Shown: piece after piece, positions 16,613-23,866 of the stretch | How positions within the stretch are numbered: position 1 is the first letter of the stretch | Layout of the letters: each line of letters starts with the position of its first letter | NCBI GenBank assembly: GCA_032229885.1 | Contig: JAVYAJ010000174.1 | Location: 1 to 30,089, forward strand | From: Anammoximicrobium sp032229885 | GTDB lineage: Bacteria > Planctomycetota > Planctomycetia > Pirellulales > Pirellulaceae | Length of the DNA stretch: 30,089 nt | Reading direction: 5' to 3' | The notes under the pieces: generated by a model | Told to the model about the DNA's origin: nothing | Databases searched by the model: none | What the model saw: the letters and a program-made list of their open reading frames with translations, nothing else | Translations under genes and position numbers: made by a program

Positions 16613-17785
16613 TCATTTCAGGCAGTGTCGCAGCGCATCGATCAGGTAGGTGATCTGTTCGCGCGTGTTATACAAGTGGCACGAGACGCGAATCCAGCGA
16701 CGGTCGTTCCAGGCGACGATCGGCGCCTCGATTCTATACTCTTCCCACAGCCGCTGCTGCAGCGGCGCGGCTTCGCCGTCCGGCAGCGGAACCTGAGCCA
16801 TGCTGCCGTACCAATCCGGCGAGTCCGGCGCCAGTGGCGATTGCCCCGTCAATTCGACCAACCGTCGTCGCGCGTCCCGAGCCAAGGCGTGTGTATGGCG
16901 GCGAAAGCGATCCCAGCCGACTTGGGCTAAAAAGTCGATCGCGGCGGGCAGAGCGAAATAGGCTGACGGATCGCGTGTCCCGGTCCAGAGGAACTCGTCG
17001 TCCCAGCGCTGGAGAGGTCCGGGCGGTAGCCGTCCCCAACTTAACTGCGGCGTGCGGATCTCGTCCTGGTGCTGTGGCGCAACGTAGAGAAACCCGCTGC
17101 CGAATGGCGCGCTGAGCCATTTGTGGCAACTGGCGCAGTAGAAGTCGCTGCCCAGGCGTTCCAGGTTCAACGGCAGTTGGGCCACGGCGTGCGGCCCGTC
17201 GATACAGACCAGAATGCCTCGACGCCGCGCCTCGACCACGATCGATTCGACCGGCAGCGTCACGGCCGTCGCCGAGGTGATCTGGCTGACGACCAGCAGA
17301 CGCGTGCGCTCGCCGAAACCTGCGCAGATCGCGTCGACAACCTGTTCCGCGGACTCGATGGGCATCGGCAGTTGGACGATGCGGAGCGACGCGCCGGGAA
17401 TCTGGTCGACCGCGCGGCGCCAGATCCGCTGGACGGCGCCATACTCGTGGTCGGTCAACAGCACTTCGTCGCCCGGGCGTAGGATCGGGCTGTGCGCGAC
17501 GACGTTCATAGCCGCGGTCGCGTTCTCGACGAATACCAGATTACCTTCTTCGGCTCCGATCAATTCGCCGAGCCGGCGTCTGGATTCGAACCAGGCCGGT
17601 TCATACTGTCGCACGAAAAAATCCATCGGCTGGGCGTCCAATCGCTCGCGCCAAGCGCGCTGGGCGACCTGGACGGGCCGTGGCGGCGGCCCGAACGAGC
17701 CGTGATTCAGATAGGTCACACCGGCGGCCAGATTCCATTGGGATTGCCAGTGCGCCGCTTCGCGAGCGTCTAACTCTTCGGACAT
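16613..17785 (-). CDS. Class V aminotransferase-like PLP enzyme (isopenicillin N epimerase-like)
   Basis: This encodes a 390-residue fold-type I PLP enzyme of the class V family, closest in layout to isopenicillin N epimerase and cysteine desulfurase-like proteins. The opening YLNHGSFGPPPRPV (25-38) is the family's substrate-entry segment. ENATAAMNVV (87-96) binds the cofactor phosphate. Asp196 in CIDGPHA is the expected partner of the pyridine nitrogen. Lys222 in SCHKWLSAPFGSGFLYV is the expected Schiff-base lysine. The WTGTRDPSAYFALPAA segment near 286-301 completes the core. The start at 17785 (MSEELDAREA) was preferred over the upstream in-frame ATG at 17845, which adds 20 poorly conserved residues. 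The reaction is unknown; no antibiotic or Fe-S assembly genes are nearby. Confidence 0.88.
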   Translation of the reverse strand: MSEELDAREAAHWQSQWNLAAGVTYLNHGSFGPPPRPVQVAQRAWRERLDAQPMDFFVRQYEPAWFESRRRLGELIGAEEGNLVFVENATAAMNVVAHSPILRPGDEVLLTDHEYGAVQRIWRRAVDQIPGASLRIVQLPMPIESAEQVVDAICAGFGERTRLLVVSQITSATAVTLPVESIVVEARRRGILVCIDGPHAVAQLPLNLERLGSDFYCASCHKWLSAPFGSGFLYVAPQHQDEIRTPQLSWGRLPPGPLQRWDDEFLWTGTRDPSAYFALPAAIDFLAQVGWDRFRRHTHALARDARRRLVELTGQSPLAPDSPDWYGSMAQVPLPDGEAAPLQQRLWEEYRIEAPIVAWNDRRWIRVSCHLYNTREQITYLIDALRHCLK

Positions 17786-17816
17786 GAACGGCAGACTCGA
17801 TGCGTGAGCAAGGCGG

Positions 17817-17845
17817 AGAATCGTCCACACCGCACGTTGTATCAA
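17817..17845 (-). promoter_or_regulatory. Weak candidate promoter of the aminotransferase-like gene
   Basis: On the minus strand TTGATA (17845-17840, 5 of 6 matches) is followed after 17 bases by GATTCT (17822-17817, only 3 of 6). The -35 is good and the -10 poor. Confidence 0.3.
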
Positions 17846-18082
17846 TTCGTCGCGGCGCTCGCAACTTCGTGGAGGTCAGCCACAGGGGGGCCGCGCGCGA
17901 CCCGCGGGCCGCGCTGCCGCGGCGCCCCGGCCGCAGCGGCGGCATTGGCCATGATGTCAGGCGATCGGCAAAGGCCTGTGTCTGCCAGTCGCGCGCCTCG
18001 CCGCCGGCGGATCACGTGGCGTCGGAGATTCCCAGCCTCGCGCACCGGCGCCGCCGCGAGGGGCGCGCGTTTGCCAGATCCG

Positions 18083-18108
18083 AAACCGGCTCAAGGCGCC
18101 TCGGCCGG
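18083..18108 (-). terminator. Weak terminator-like repeat after the DUF1559 gene
   Basis: On the minus strand CCGGC (18108-18104) and GCCGG (18090-18086) form a 5 bp stem followed directly by TTT, starting about 14 bases after the stop. Stem and T-run are both short. Confidence 0.3.
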
Positions 18109-18121
18109 ATCGAGCGCATCC

Positions 18122-19093
18122 TTAGTCGAAGCTGACTGGTTCGCCGCTGTCGGTCAAGGCGATTCGGCGAAAGACCTCGCCGTCGATCGTGAACGCAAAG
18201 AAGCGTATCGCGCCGTCGGCCATGGCGATGTTCACACCGGCCGGGTGCGACGAGCCAAAGAACGGATGCCATTGTCCAAAGGTGATCGGCACGCTCGAAC
18301 GTTCCGTCCACGGGGGCGATGACGTGGATACGGGCGCGTCGTTGTCGGGAATGGGAGGAAGTCCGATCCCCGTATGATGCGCGCCCCAACGCTGGATGTC
18401 GGTGTCCCAGCCCGAGTTGTGCCACCGCTCGTTGTCGCCGCCTTCATTGCCAAAGCTCTGGCGATTGACGGCTTTCTCGCCGACCATCATCGTGGTCGAT
18501 GAACCATCGCGAATGCCTTCGATCGTGATCGTGCTGAAATCGGTCATCCTCAGTACGCCCCGCTCGCCGCGGCTGACGCCGCTGGCATAGCTCGTTCCAT
18601 ATTCGCCGGCGTTGCCCACATAATCGCAGCGGTACGAACTGCTGTGCAATTTCGGGTTGCGTCGGCTCGGGCAGTAGTACGTGACGATCAACTGTGCCGC
18701 AACCGCGTCGTCCTGTGAATTGTACCCGCTGCCGGGCGTGGCCGGGTCGTCCGCATCGCGACTCATGTCGAACACGGCGCCCTGCTCGATGAACGGCAGA
18801 ATCCAATAGGTCCAGTTCCAGCCGTGGCGCGTCATCGCGCGTGACGCGCCGTTGTTGCCCGGGTCCCGGTGATCTCCGTCGCGCCCCCCGTTGGGCAGTT
18901 GTTTGAACGTGTCGTGGAAATTGTGGAAGGCCAGAGCGATCTGCTTGACGTTGTTGGCGCACTGATTTCGCCGGGCTGCTTCGCGGGCGGCTTGGATGGC
19001 CGGCAACAACAGTGCGACCAGGATGCCGATGATCGCAATCACCACCAGTAGTTCGACCAGCGTGAATGCCGGTCGTCGTGACGGATGATTCAT
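18122..19093 (-). CDS. DUF1559 protein with type IV pilin-like N-terminus
   Basis: This encodes a 323-residue DUF1559 protein, a family strongly expanded in Planctomycetota. The N-terminus has the prepilin methylation pattern PAFTLVELLVVIAIIGILVALLLP, interrupted here only by my reading (about residues 8-31), so a prepilin peptidase should cut before the Phe. The helix continues as AAREAARRNQCANNVKQIALAFHNFHD, the family hallmark. The C-terminus has the H-X9-DG motif (His, nine residues, Asp-Gly). The ATG at 19093 follows a strong AGGAGAGG ribosome binding site on the minus strand. Such proteins are thought to be surface or secretion-related pseudopilins; the exact role is not established. 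It stands alone. Confidence 0.94.
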   Translation of the reverse strand: MNHPSRRPAFTLVELLVVIAIIGILVALLLPAIQAAREAARRNQCANNVKQIALAFHNFHDTFKQLPNGGRDGDHRDPGNNGASRAMTRHGWNWTYWILPFIEQGAVFDMSRDADDPATPGSGYNSQDDAVAAQLIVTYYCPSRRNPKLHSSSYRCDYVGNAGEYGTSYASGVSRGERGVLRMTDFSTITIEGIRDGSSTTMMVGEKAVNRQSFGNEGGDNERWHNSGWDTDIQRWGAHHTGIGLPPIPDNDAPVSTSSPPWTERSSVPITFGQWHPFFGSSHPAGVNIAMADGAIRFFAFTIDGEVFRRIALTDSGEPVSFD

Positions 19094-19136
19094 ACTACCT
19101 CTCCTACGTGGCTCGAGACGATGAATAGGAATCTGC

Positions 19137-19142
19137 ATTATG
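19137..19142 (-). promoter_or_regulatory. Possible -10 box of the DUF1559 gene
   Basis: CATAAT on the minus strand matches the -10 consensus at 5 of 6 positions and lies about 44 bases before the start codon. No convincing -35 box is seen at 16-18 bases. Confidence 0.3.
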
Positions 19143-19358
19143 CCACACGCGCCTTGACGATTGAGGCGAGAAAGAGCACTTTTTGTTAGAAGCGTTGCGT
19201 GGGCGGCTGTCAAGAGATCCGGTCGTGGCCGGCGGGGCTGGGGACGTACCGCGCACGGTTCCGTCTGTCGCGTGTCGTTCCGATGTCGCGTTGTCCCGAC
19301 CGATCGTCGTCGGGGCGGGCTGATTTGGCGCGGCGCCGGCGAGAATGACCACACGCAA

Positions 19359-19378
19359 CGTCCCTCGTGGCAGGGACG
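19359..19378. repeat. Perfect 7 bp hairpin
   Basis: CGTCCCT (19359-19365) and AGGGACG (19372-19378) pair perfectly around a 6-base loop. A second related palindromic element (cgccctacgggacg) begins 14 bases later. This resembles short dispersed palindromes of planctomycete intergenic DNA; there is no T-run. Confidence 0.5.
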
Positions 19379-19525
19379 ATCCGAAGGCCGCCCTACGGGA
19401 CGCCATCCCGAGCTGCGCGAAGCGCAACCGGCTTGTTTCTCGCATTTGCCAGCCTCCACAGCTCGTTCTATCTGCCGCCCGGGAACGGATTCGCCAGCCG
19501 CATTTCAAAATTGTCGAAAACGCTC

Positions 19526-19554
19526 TTGACCCTTGCAGCCGAATGACCTATCCT
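19526..19554 (+). promoter_or_regulatory. Candidate sigma-70-like promoter in a gene-free region
   Basis: TTGACC (19526-19531) and TATCCT (19549-19554) are separated by exactly 17 bases. The -35 matches at 5 of 6 and the -10 at 4 of 6 positions. The nearest confident coding start downstream is about 590 bases away, so the promoter may serve a small RNA. Confidence 0.5.
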
Positions 19555-19561
19555 CCCGCCT

Positions 19562-19895
19562 CGTCACGATGAGTGATGCGAATCGGACATGGCTGCGAGT
19601 GGAAATCGATCATTCACGGTCGCGTCCGCAAGCAAGCTCGCGTGACATTCGATCGCCCCCAGCGACGATCCCGCATCTGGAGCGCGGCGTGCCGCGTCTC
19701 TGCGGATCACGATGGCCCATGCTGGCATGGAGGCTGGCAGTGACGCCTCGTTGAGCAAGGCGACGAAACGGAGACTGAGGACTTGACGCCACCCGCAGGA
19801 AGCGGCTGGGGTCGACCGTCCAATCGCTCCCGGAGCAAGTTGGAATCCTTTGCCCCCCTGGGATCCTGCGGCTACCGGGAGCTTTTTCGTTTCTT
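19562..19895 (+). ncRNA. Candidate small non-coding RNA
   Basis: The segment runs from the predicted start of the 19526-19554 promoter to a terminator-like structure at 19826-19895, giving a transcript of about 330 bases with no supported protein. I checked for features of RNase P RNA, SRP RNA, tmRNA and 6S RNA and did not find them. A 61-codon frame starting at 19569 has no ribosome binding site. The call rests only on promoter and terminator geometry. Confidence 0.25.
19826..19895 (+). terminator. Terminator-like structure with T-rich tail
   Basis: GCTCCCGG (19826-19833) and CCGGGAGC (19875-19882) are perfect complements and are followed at once by TTTTTCGTTTCTT (19883-19895). The 41-base interval can hold a smaller inner hairpin (gcaag with tttgc near 19835-19853). 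The long outer loop is unusual for an intrinsic terminator. Confidence 0.4.
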
Positions 19896-20148
19896 GACGT
19901 GACACGCGGGTCAAGTTATCCGAGCCGGATGCCGATCACGGTTGTATGGAACGCCTGGTTCCGAGCGGGCTCCGGAAATGGATTTCGATCCGCTTCGGGT
20001 GGGCGCGAACCCACATCGGGCCGCGAGATGACACGCCCGATATTCATGCGGGTAGTGCCCGCCGCTTGTCTGAGCCAAGCCGAATGCCGATCGGCCTCGG
20101 CTCGGTTTGGGAGTCCGTGACTTGGACATCACCGCTAACACGTTGCAG

Positions 20149-20511
20149 ATGATCCAGGCCCTGATGAACGATGTCCTGGTCTGGATCGGCTTCGGTACGG
20201 TGGTCGGACTGCTAGCCAAGGCGATCATGCCGGGCCGAGACCCTGGCGGACCGATCGCGACCGTCGCGATGGGCATTGGCGGCACGGTCATCGGGTGTGG
20301 CGTGCTGTCATTCTTGATCGGAGGTCAACGGATCACGCCCATCAGCCCGATGGGATTCGCCGTAGGCACCGGCGGAGCTTTTACGATTCTCGCCTTCTAC
20401 CGTCTGCTCGCCGGCTATTGGTTTATCGAAGGCCACCACCCGCGGATCCGTCTCCGGCCAGCGCCCCGTCGCCGTCGCCGTTACACCAACTACGTATTCG
20501 ACGACGATTGA
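20149..20511 (+). CDS. GlsB/YeaQ/YmgE family stress-response membrane protein
   Basis: This encodes a 120-residue inner-membrane protein of the GlsB/YeaQ/YmgE (transglycosylase-associated) family. The family signature is clear: VGLLAKAIMPGRDPGG at about 20-35 between two hydrophobic helices, with a third helix in the GFAVGTGGAFTILAFYRLLAGYW region. Residues after about 95 form an Arg-rich tail ending in YVFDDD, longer than in the minimal family. Several starts are possible (TTG 20107 and 20122, ATG 20149 and 20164); the last two fit family starts best and none has a strong Shine-Dalgarno sequence. Members are linked to general stress responses but their biochemical role is not known. Confidence 0.85.
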   Translation: MIQALMNDVLVWIGFGTVVGLLAKAIMPGRDPGGPIATVAMGIGGTVIGCGVLSFLIGGQRITPISPMGFAVGTGGAFTILAFYRLLAGYWFIEGHHPRIRLRPAPRRRRRYTNYVFDDD

Positions 20512-20667
20512 CGCGTGTGATCTGTTCCACGGCGGAAGACAGTCGCGCATTGTCCGAGCCGCCAGCCCTGGGCGTCCCTCGATCGATTCGCAGAATCTCA
20601 GCGGAACCCGAGCGCTAATTGGTCGGGCGCGGTGGGCGGCTGCCGTCGGCCCAGTGCGTGGTTCAAC

Positions 20668-20673
20668 TATAAT
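20668..20673 (+). promoter_or_regulatory. Perfect -10 box upstream of the ATP synthase operon
   Basis: TATAAT occurs here within otherwise GC-rich DNA, about 300 bases before the first operon start. The hexamer 17 bases upstream (gtcggc) is a poor -35, so the promoter would need an activator or a different sigma factor. Confidence 0.35.
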
Positions 20674-20836
20674 CTCCGGGTTCTCGCACTCGCCAGCGTG
20701 CGGGATTGCCGCGGTCTGAAGACCACGGCTATCCCCAATATTCAGCCTTGACGACGCGCTAAGCCATAATCCCACCCAGCTTGGACCCGAATCTTGTCGA
20801 TTTGACTGCTAGGGTTCCATTGCGAGTCGCCCGAAG

Positions 20837-20842
20837 TATAGT
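20837..20842 (+). promoter_or_regulatory. Second -10-like box upstream of the ATP synthase operon
   Basis: TATAGT matches the -10 consensus at 5 of 6 positions and would give a leader of about 120 bases. The expected -35 position reads gttcca, a weak match. Confidence 0.3.
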
Positions 20843-20970
20843 GTCTAGAGTTGCTCGCACGGCCGCGGGCGCCGCGATCCGGCATGGCGAGATCCGAGAC
20901 CCGCCGCCTGTCGGCTCTGCCTACCGATGTACCGCTCGATCGGGCCGCGCGGGATGGCCAAGCCACCGAG

Positions 20971-21291
20971 ATGAGATCGGAGCGCGACGGAATCGAGCCC
21001 CAGTTTTTGGGCGCGCAAAGCGTGACCAGCCCTAACGATAATCGACCTCCGCTGGCCATCGCGGCACACTGGGTTTCCCAGGTGACGGGAGTTGGAATCA
21101 CGATCATCCTGCCGGTCCTGATCGGACGTTATTTGGACCAGCGTTGGGGAACGACCGCGTGGACATTGGTCGGGGCTGTCCTGGGACCGATCCTCGGATT
21201 CTGGCGCCTGTTGACGCTGACCGGAGTCGTTGGAACGGGACGACAGCGTTCGCCCGATCAGCACGGCAGCCAGAACGACGCGGACCGTTAG
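20971..21291 (+). CDS. atpZ: AtpZ/AtpI-like ATP synthase accessory membrane protein
   Basis: This encodes a 106-residue protein with two membrane helices (about 33-53 and 62-83). Between them it has GRYLDQRWGTTAWTLVG (52-68) and then LGPILGFWRLL, the pattern of AtpZ-type proteins encoded at the head of bacterial F1Fo operons. AtpZ and AtpI are linked to assembly of the c-ring and to Mg2+ or Ca2+ supply. A hydrophilic N-terminal 30 residues and a polar tail flank the helices. The frame continues upstream to 20851 (ATG at 20884), but that part is Arg-rich and not typical, so I chose the ATG at 20971; no start has a strong Shine-Dalgarno sequence. It heads the operon. Confidence 0.75.
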   Translation: MRSERDGIEPQFLGAQSVTSPNDNRPPLAIAAHWVSQVTGVGITIILPVLIGRYLDQRWGTTAWTLVGAVLGPILGFWRLLTLTGVVGTGRQRSPDQHGSQNDADR

Positions 21292-21580
21292 CCGCCGCGT
21301 AGGTCGCGAGCGTGTCCGGTCTGCACGCCCGGTCTGTACGCCGGCGCGCGAGCTCAGCGCTCCCCGCGGCTACGCCCTGGATACATGGCGCCCGTGGACT
21401 CGGATGGCGTGCGCCCGTGGCGTATACTTGAGAAACGCGGAAGCTCGGTGACCGAAATCCGCCGGCCCGCGTGCCACGACGAGCCGCGCAAGATATCGTA
21501 TCCGGGCGTGGATTTCATCAAAACCGATCTACTCGAAACACGGCCGTAAACCGCCTGGATGGCCGACTCGGTCATTGCCT
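21292..21580. other. Gap between the two accessory genes of the ATP synthase operon
   Basis: This 289-base gap is long for an operon. A TATACT at 21423-21428 resembles a -10 box but has no -35 at a usual distance. No gene is supported here. Confidence 0.4.
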
Positions 21581-22006
21581 ATGGTCACGTCTTCGTCTGA
21601 TATTTCGATGGCCGTGCGCAAAGGCGCTTGGCGACTTGCCCAAATTACCGTCGTTACGCTTCCTTTCACGGCGGGGGTGGGCTATGCGCGCAGCGGAATC
21701 GAAGGTATCTTGGCAGCTTTGCTGGCGGCTGGAGTATGCGCCGGCGGGGCGATCGCCAGTCTGTTGGCAATAGGCCCTGTGTGGCGGCTGCCGCAGTCAG
21801 TCCATCGGGTTCTGTTGGGCATGTTGATCCGCATGGGCGTGCCCTTGGTGGCGTGCATCGGAATTGTCGCATCCAGCCAGACCCTGGTCAAAGCCGGCGC
21901 GCCGGTGATGATTTTGGGCTATTATTTGCTGATGTTGATCGCCGAGACGTGGCTGGTGTTGAAGTTGATGTCGACCGTGAAGACGAACGAGACGCCGCGC
22001 GAATAG
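21581..22006 (+). CDS. atpI: AtpI-like membrane protein of the ATP synthase operon
   Basis: This encodes a 141-residue protein with four likely membrane helices (about 21-37, 42-66, 78-98 and 105-130), the usual layout of ATP synthase subunit I. The position immediately before atpB is the standard one for atpI. Sequence motifs are weak in this family, so the call depends on hydropathy and context. AtpI is not part of the mature enzyme in most bacteria but helps c-ring assembly. A TTG at 21575 and an ATG at 21608 are alternative starts. The gap to atpB is 123 bases and contains a GC-rich inverted repeat (near 22036-22052). Confidence 0.7.
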   Translation: MVTSSSDISMAVRKGAWRLAQITVVTLPFTAGVGYARSGIEGILAALLAAGVCAGGAIASLLAIGPVWRLPQSVHRVLLGMLIRMGVPLVACIGIVASSQTLVKAGAPVMILGYYLLMLIAETWLVLKLMSTVKTNETPRE

Positions 22007-22129
22007 GCTAGTGCGCGTGCAGAACTCGCGCAGCCGGGGCTCGACGGGCCCCAAAGGCTCGACCTCGGACAGGCCGGGCTACGGCAGACGAACAAGACGT
22101 ACAGGACTTGGGTAGGGCATCTGGGTGAG

Positions 22130-23464
22130 ATGGCATCGTCCGTACTGCACATCAAAGACGCGTACTATTTCGAGGTGCCGCGATTCCTTTGGCCGACGAA
22201 TCATCAAGGAAAGGCCGATTTTCCGGATGTCTGGGTCCGTTTAGACGCCGAATTCCAAATCTGGGAAGCGCGCCGCCTGTATGATAGTCTGATCGCTGGC
22301 GACACGGCCGGGGGCGGAAACGCGCCATCATGGTCGGATCTGCGCGACGAGTACGTGGCATGGCGCTCGGCCGACGCCAACTTCGGCAAGCCTCTGTCGC
22401 GGATGCTGGAACAATGGCAGGATCAAGCGCACGTCGGGTATCGCCGCTGGGTCGCCGCCGACCCGCAACGGGCCGAGGTTTCCTTCGCGTCCTATCTGGA
22501 CGCGACCGAGCAGCCGGGCGCTTGGTTTAGCCGCAAGTGGGCCGACGCGAGCTTTGAGGGCCAATGGGTCGCGATGAAGCAGGCGGCCGGCGACGTGGCC
22601 GCCTACAAAGCGCTGCCGGGCGAGTGGTCCCGCGAGAAGATTGCGGCGTACAACGATCGGCTGAGCGGCAAGATCTTGATTCCGCAACCGCCGGGCGCGA
22701 CGCTGCGAAACTTGTACGAGCCGGAATCCGGTTTCTGCATCTCCAAATTCTTGCTGATCCAGCTCTTTGTTGCGGTGGTGATGATCTTCCTGTTTGCGCG
22801 GCTCGCGCGACGCGTGGCGGGCGGGCAACTGCCGCGTGGACGACTGTGGAACGCCCTGGACTACTCGCTGTGCTGGATTCGCGACAACGTGGCCAAGTCT
22901 GCCATCGGCGCCGAAGACGGAGACCGCTTCGTCCCACTGCTGTGGACGATCTTCATGTTTGTCCTGGGATGCAATCTATGCGGCCTGTTGCCGTGGGTCG
23001 GATCGCCGACGGGTTCGTTTGGCGTGACGTCGGCGTTGGCCGCTGTAACGTTGGCGGCGGGGGTGCTGTCGGGAGTGTGCAAGTTCGGGCCGTTCGGCTT
23101 TCTGATGAACCAGGTTCCGCACATGTCGCTGCCGCTGGTGACGGCGATCGTCATCAAACCCATGTTGCTCGTCCTCGAGCTGGTGGGCTTGTTGATCAAA
23201 CACGCCGTCTTGGCCATTCGTTTGTTGGCCAACATGGTTGCCGGGCATTTGGTGTTGTTGGGGATTTTGGGGCTGGCCTTCGGAGCGACGGCGGCCGCGA
23301 ATTTTGCCGGTCTGCCCACGTGGCTCTGGGGCGGCACAGCGTTGATCGCGGTTGTCTCGTCGACCGTGTTCAGCATGCTCGAGTTGTTCGTGGCGCTCCT
23401 GCAGGCGTACATTTTCACGTTCCTGTCCGCGTTGTTTATTGGCGCGGCCGTGCACCCGCATTGA
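22130..23464 (+). CDS. atpB: F1Fo ATP synthase subunit a, with a 200-residue N-terminal extension
   Basis: This encodes a 444-residue subunit a, the stator half of the proton channel; typical bacterial a subunits have 220-280 residues. The channel core is intact: the essential arginine is Arg364 in AIRLLANMVAGH (E. coli Arg210), and QAYIFTFL at 425-432 matches the last helix. His373 and Glu418 occupy the E. coli Glu219 and His245 positions, swapped as in many bacteria and mitochondria. The first membrane helix starts only near residue 206. Before it, after the usual short opening (HIKDAYYFEVP), lie about 180 hydrophilic, Trp-rich residues with no signal peptide. In known topology this region faces the periplasm. 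Its role is unknown. Confidence 0.95.
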   Translation: MASSVLHIKDAYYFEVPRFLWPTNHQGKADFPDVWVRLDAEFQIWEARRLYDSLIAGDTAGGGNAPSWSDLRDEYVAWRSADANFGKPLSRMLEQWQDQAHVGYRRWVAADPQRAEVSFASYLDATEQPGAWFSRKWADASFEGQWVAMKQAAGDVAAYKALPGEWSREKIAAYNDRLSGKILIPQPPGATLRNLYEPESGFCISKFLLIQLFVAVVMIFLFARLARRVAGGQLPRGRLWNALDYSLCWIRDNVAKSAIGAEDGDRFVPLLWTIFMFVLGCNLCGLLPWVGSPTGSFGVTSALAAVTLAAGVLSGVCKFGPFGFLMNQVPHMSLPLVTAIVIKPMLLVLELVGLLIKHAVLAIRLLANMVAGHLVLLGILGLAFGATAAANFAGLPTWLWGGTALIAVVSSTVFSMLELFVALLQAYIFTFLSALFIGAAVHPH

Positions 23465-23527
23465 GCGGGGCCAGCGGCCGCGAGTAGAGGTTGGGCGTCG
23501 ATTTTTCTCGGAAGGAGAATGTTTCCC

Positions 23528-23830
23528 GTGAGCAAGATGATGAAGCTGCTGTTGTTGGCTACTGGCGTCCTGTTGGTGACTGCCGCCCCTGTTTGGGCAG
23601 CCGATGCCGGGGCCGACCTGCAGAACGTTGGGATGTTTTCCAAATACTTCGGTGTCGGTTTGACGGTGGTCGGAGCGGCGTACGGCATCGCCCGCCTGGC
23701 GGCCAGCGCCTACGACGGCATGTCGCGCAGCCCGGAAGTCGCCAGCAACATCCAGACGGCCATGATCATTGCCGCCGCGCTGATCGAAGGGTTCACCTTC
23801 TTCGCCCTGTTGATCTGCATGTTGTACTGA
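23528..23830 (+). CDS. atpE: F1Fo ATP synthase subunit c, with signal-peptide-like N-terminus
   Basis: This encodes the c-ring subunit, 100 residues from the GTG start. The AGGAG at 23513-23517 is ten bases from this GTG but only one from the ATG at 23519, so I chose GTG. Residues 1-25 look like a cleavable signal peptide (MKLLLLATGVLLV core, AAPVWAADA). Two helices follow, with the polar loop RSPE at 67-70 and the ion-binding Glu87 in AALIEGFTFF. Gly follows Glu87 and Ile54 replaces the sodium-site Gln, so proton coupling is expected. The first helix reads GAAYGIARLAAS (49-60): several glycines of the usual packing motif are alanine. Confidence 0.93.
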   Translation: MSKMMKLLLLATGVLLVTAAPVWAADAGADLQNVGMFSKYFGVGLTVVGAAYGIARLAASAYDGMSRSPEVASNIQTAMIIAAALIEGFTFFALLICMLY

Positions 23831-23866
23831 TCGATCGGCACCACATATCCCGTTGAGGATGGTCCT

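Larger units (their letters stand above)
17786..18121. other. Intergenic region between two minus-strand genes
   Basis: This 336-base stretch is extremely GC-rich around 17885-17945 with many overlapping short palindromes. It contains a weak minus-strand promoter at 17817-17845 and a weak terminator-like repeat at 18083-18108. No gene is supported. Confidence 0.5.
19094..20148. other. 1-kb region without a convincing protein gene
   Basis: This 1,055-base gap lies between divergent genes. It holds the DUF1559 upstream region, a perfect hairpin at 19359-19378, a good promoter at 19526-19554, a possible small RNA ending in a terminator-like structure near 19895, and the region before the GlsB-type gene. 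Open frames on both strands lack Shine-Dalgarno sequences, signal peptides and recognisable motifs. One 68-codon frame (19946-20152) ends in an ATGA overlap with the next start. Confidence 0.55.
20512..20970. other. Upstream region of the ATP synthase operon
   Basis: This 459-base region precedes the ATP synthase genes. Two -10-like boxes lie in it (20668-20673 and 20837-20842). No protein gene or RNA family was recognised, and the open frames present lack start signals. Confidence 0.5.

Noticed and set aside
19562..19895. RNase P, SRP, tmRNA or 6S RNA identity for the candidate RNA
   Set aside because: The conserved segments of these RNAs that I can recall were not found; only the promoter and terminator geometry supports an RNA.
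23675..23800. Sodium-coupled (N-ATPase-like) interpretation of the ATP synthase
   Set aside because: Subunit c lacks the Gln and the Ser/Thr after the key Glu, and the operon has the classic gene order with atpH, not the N-ATPase order.
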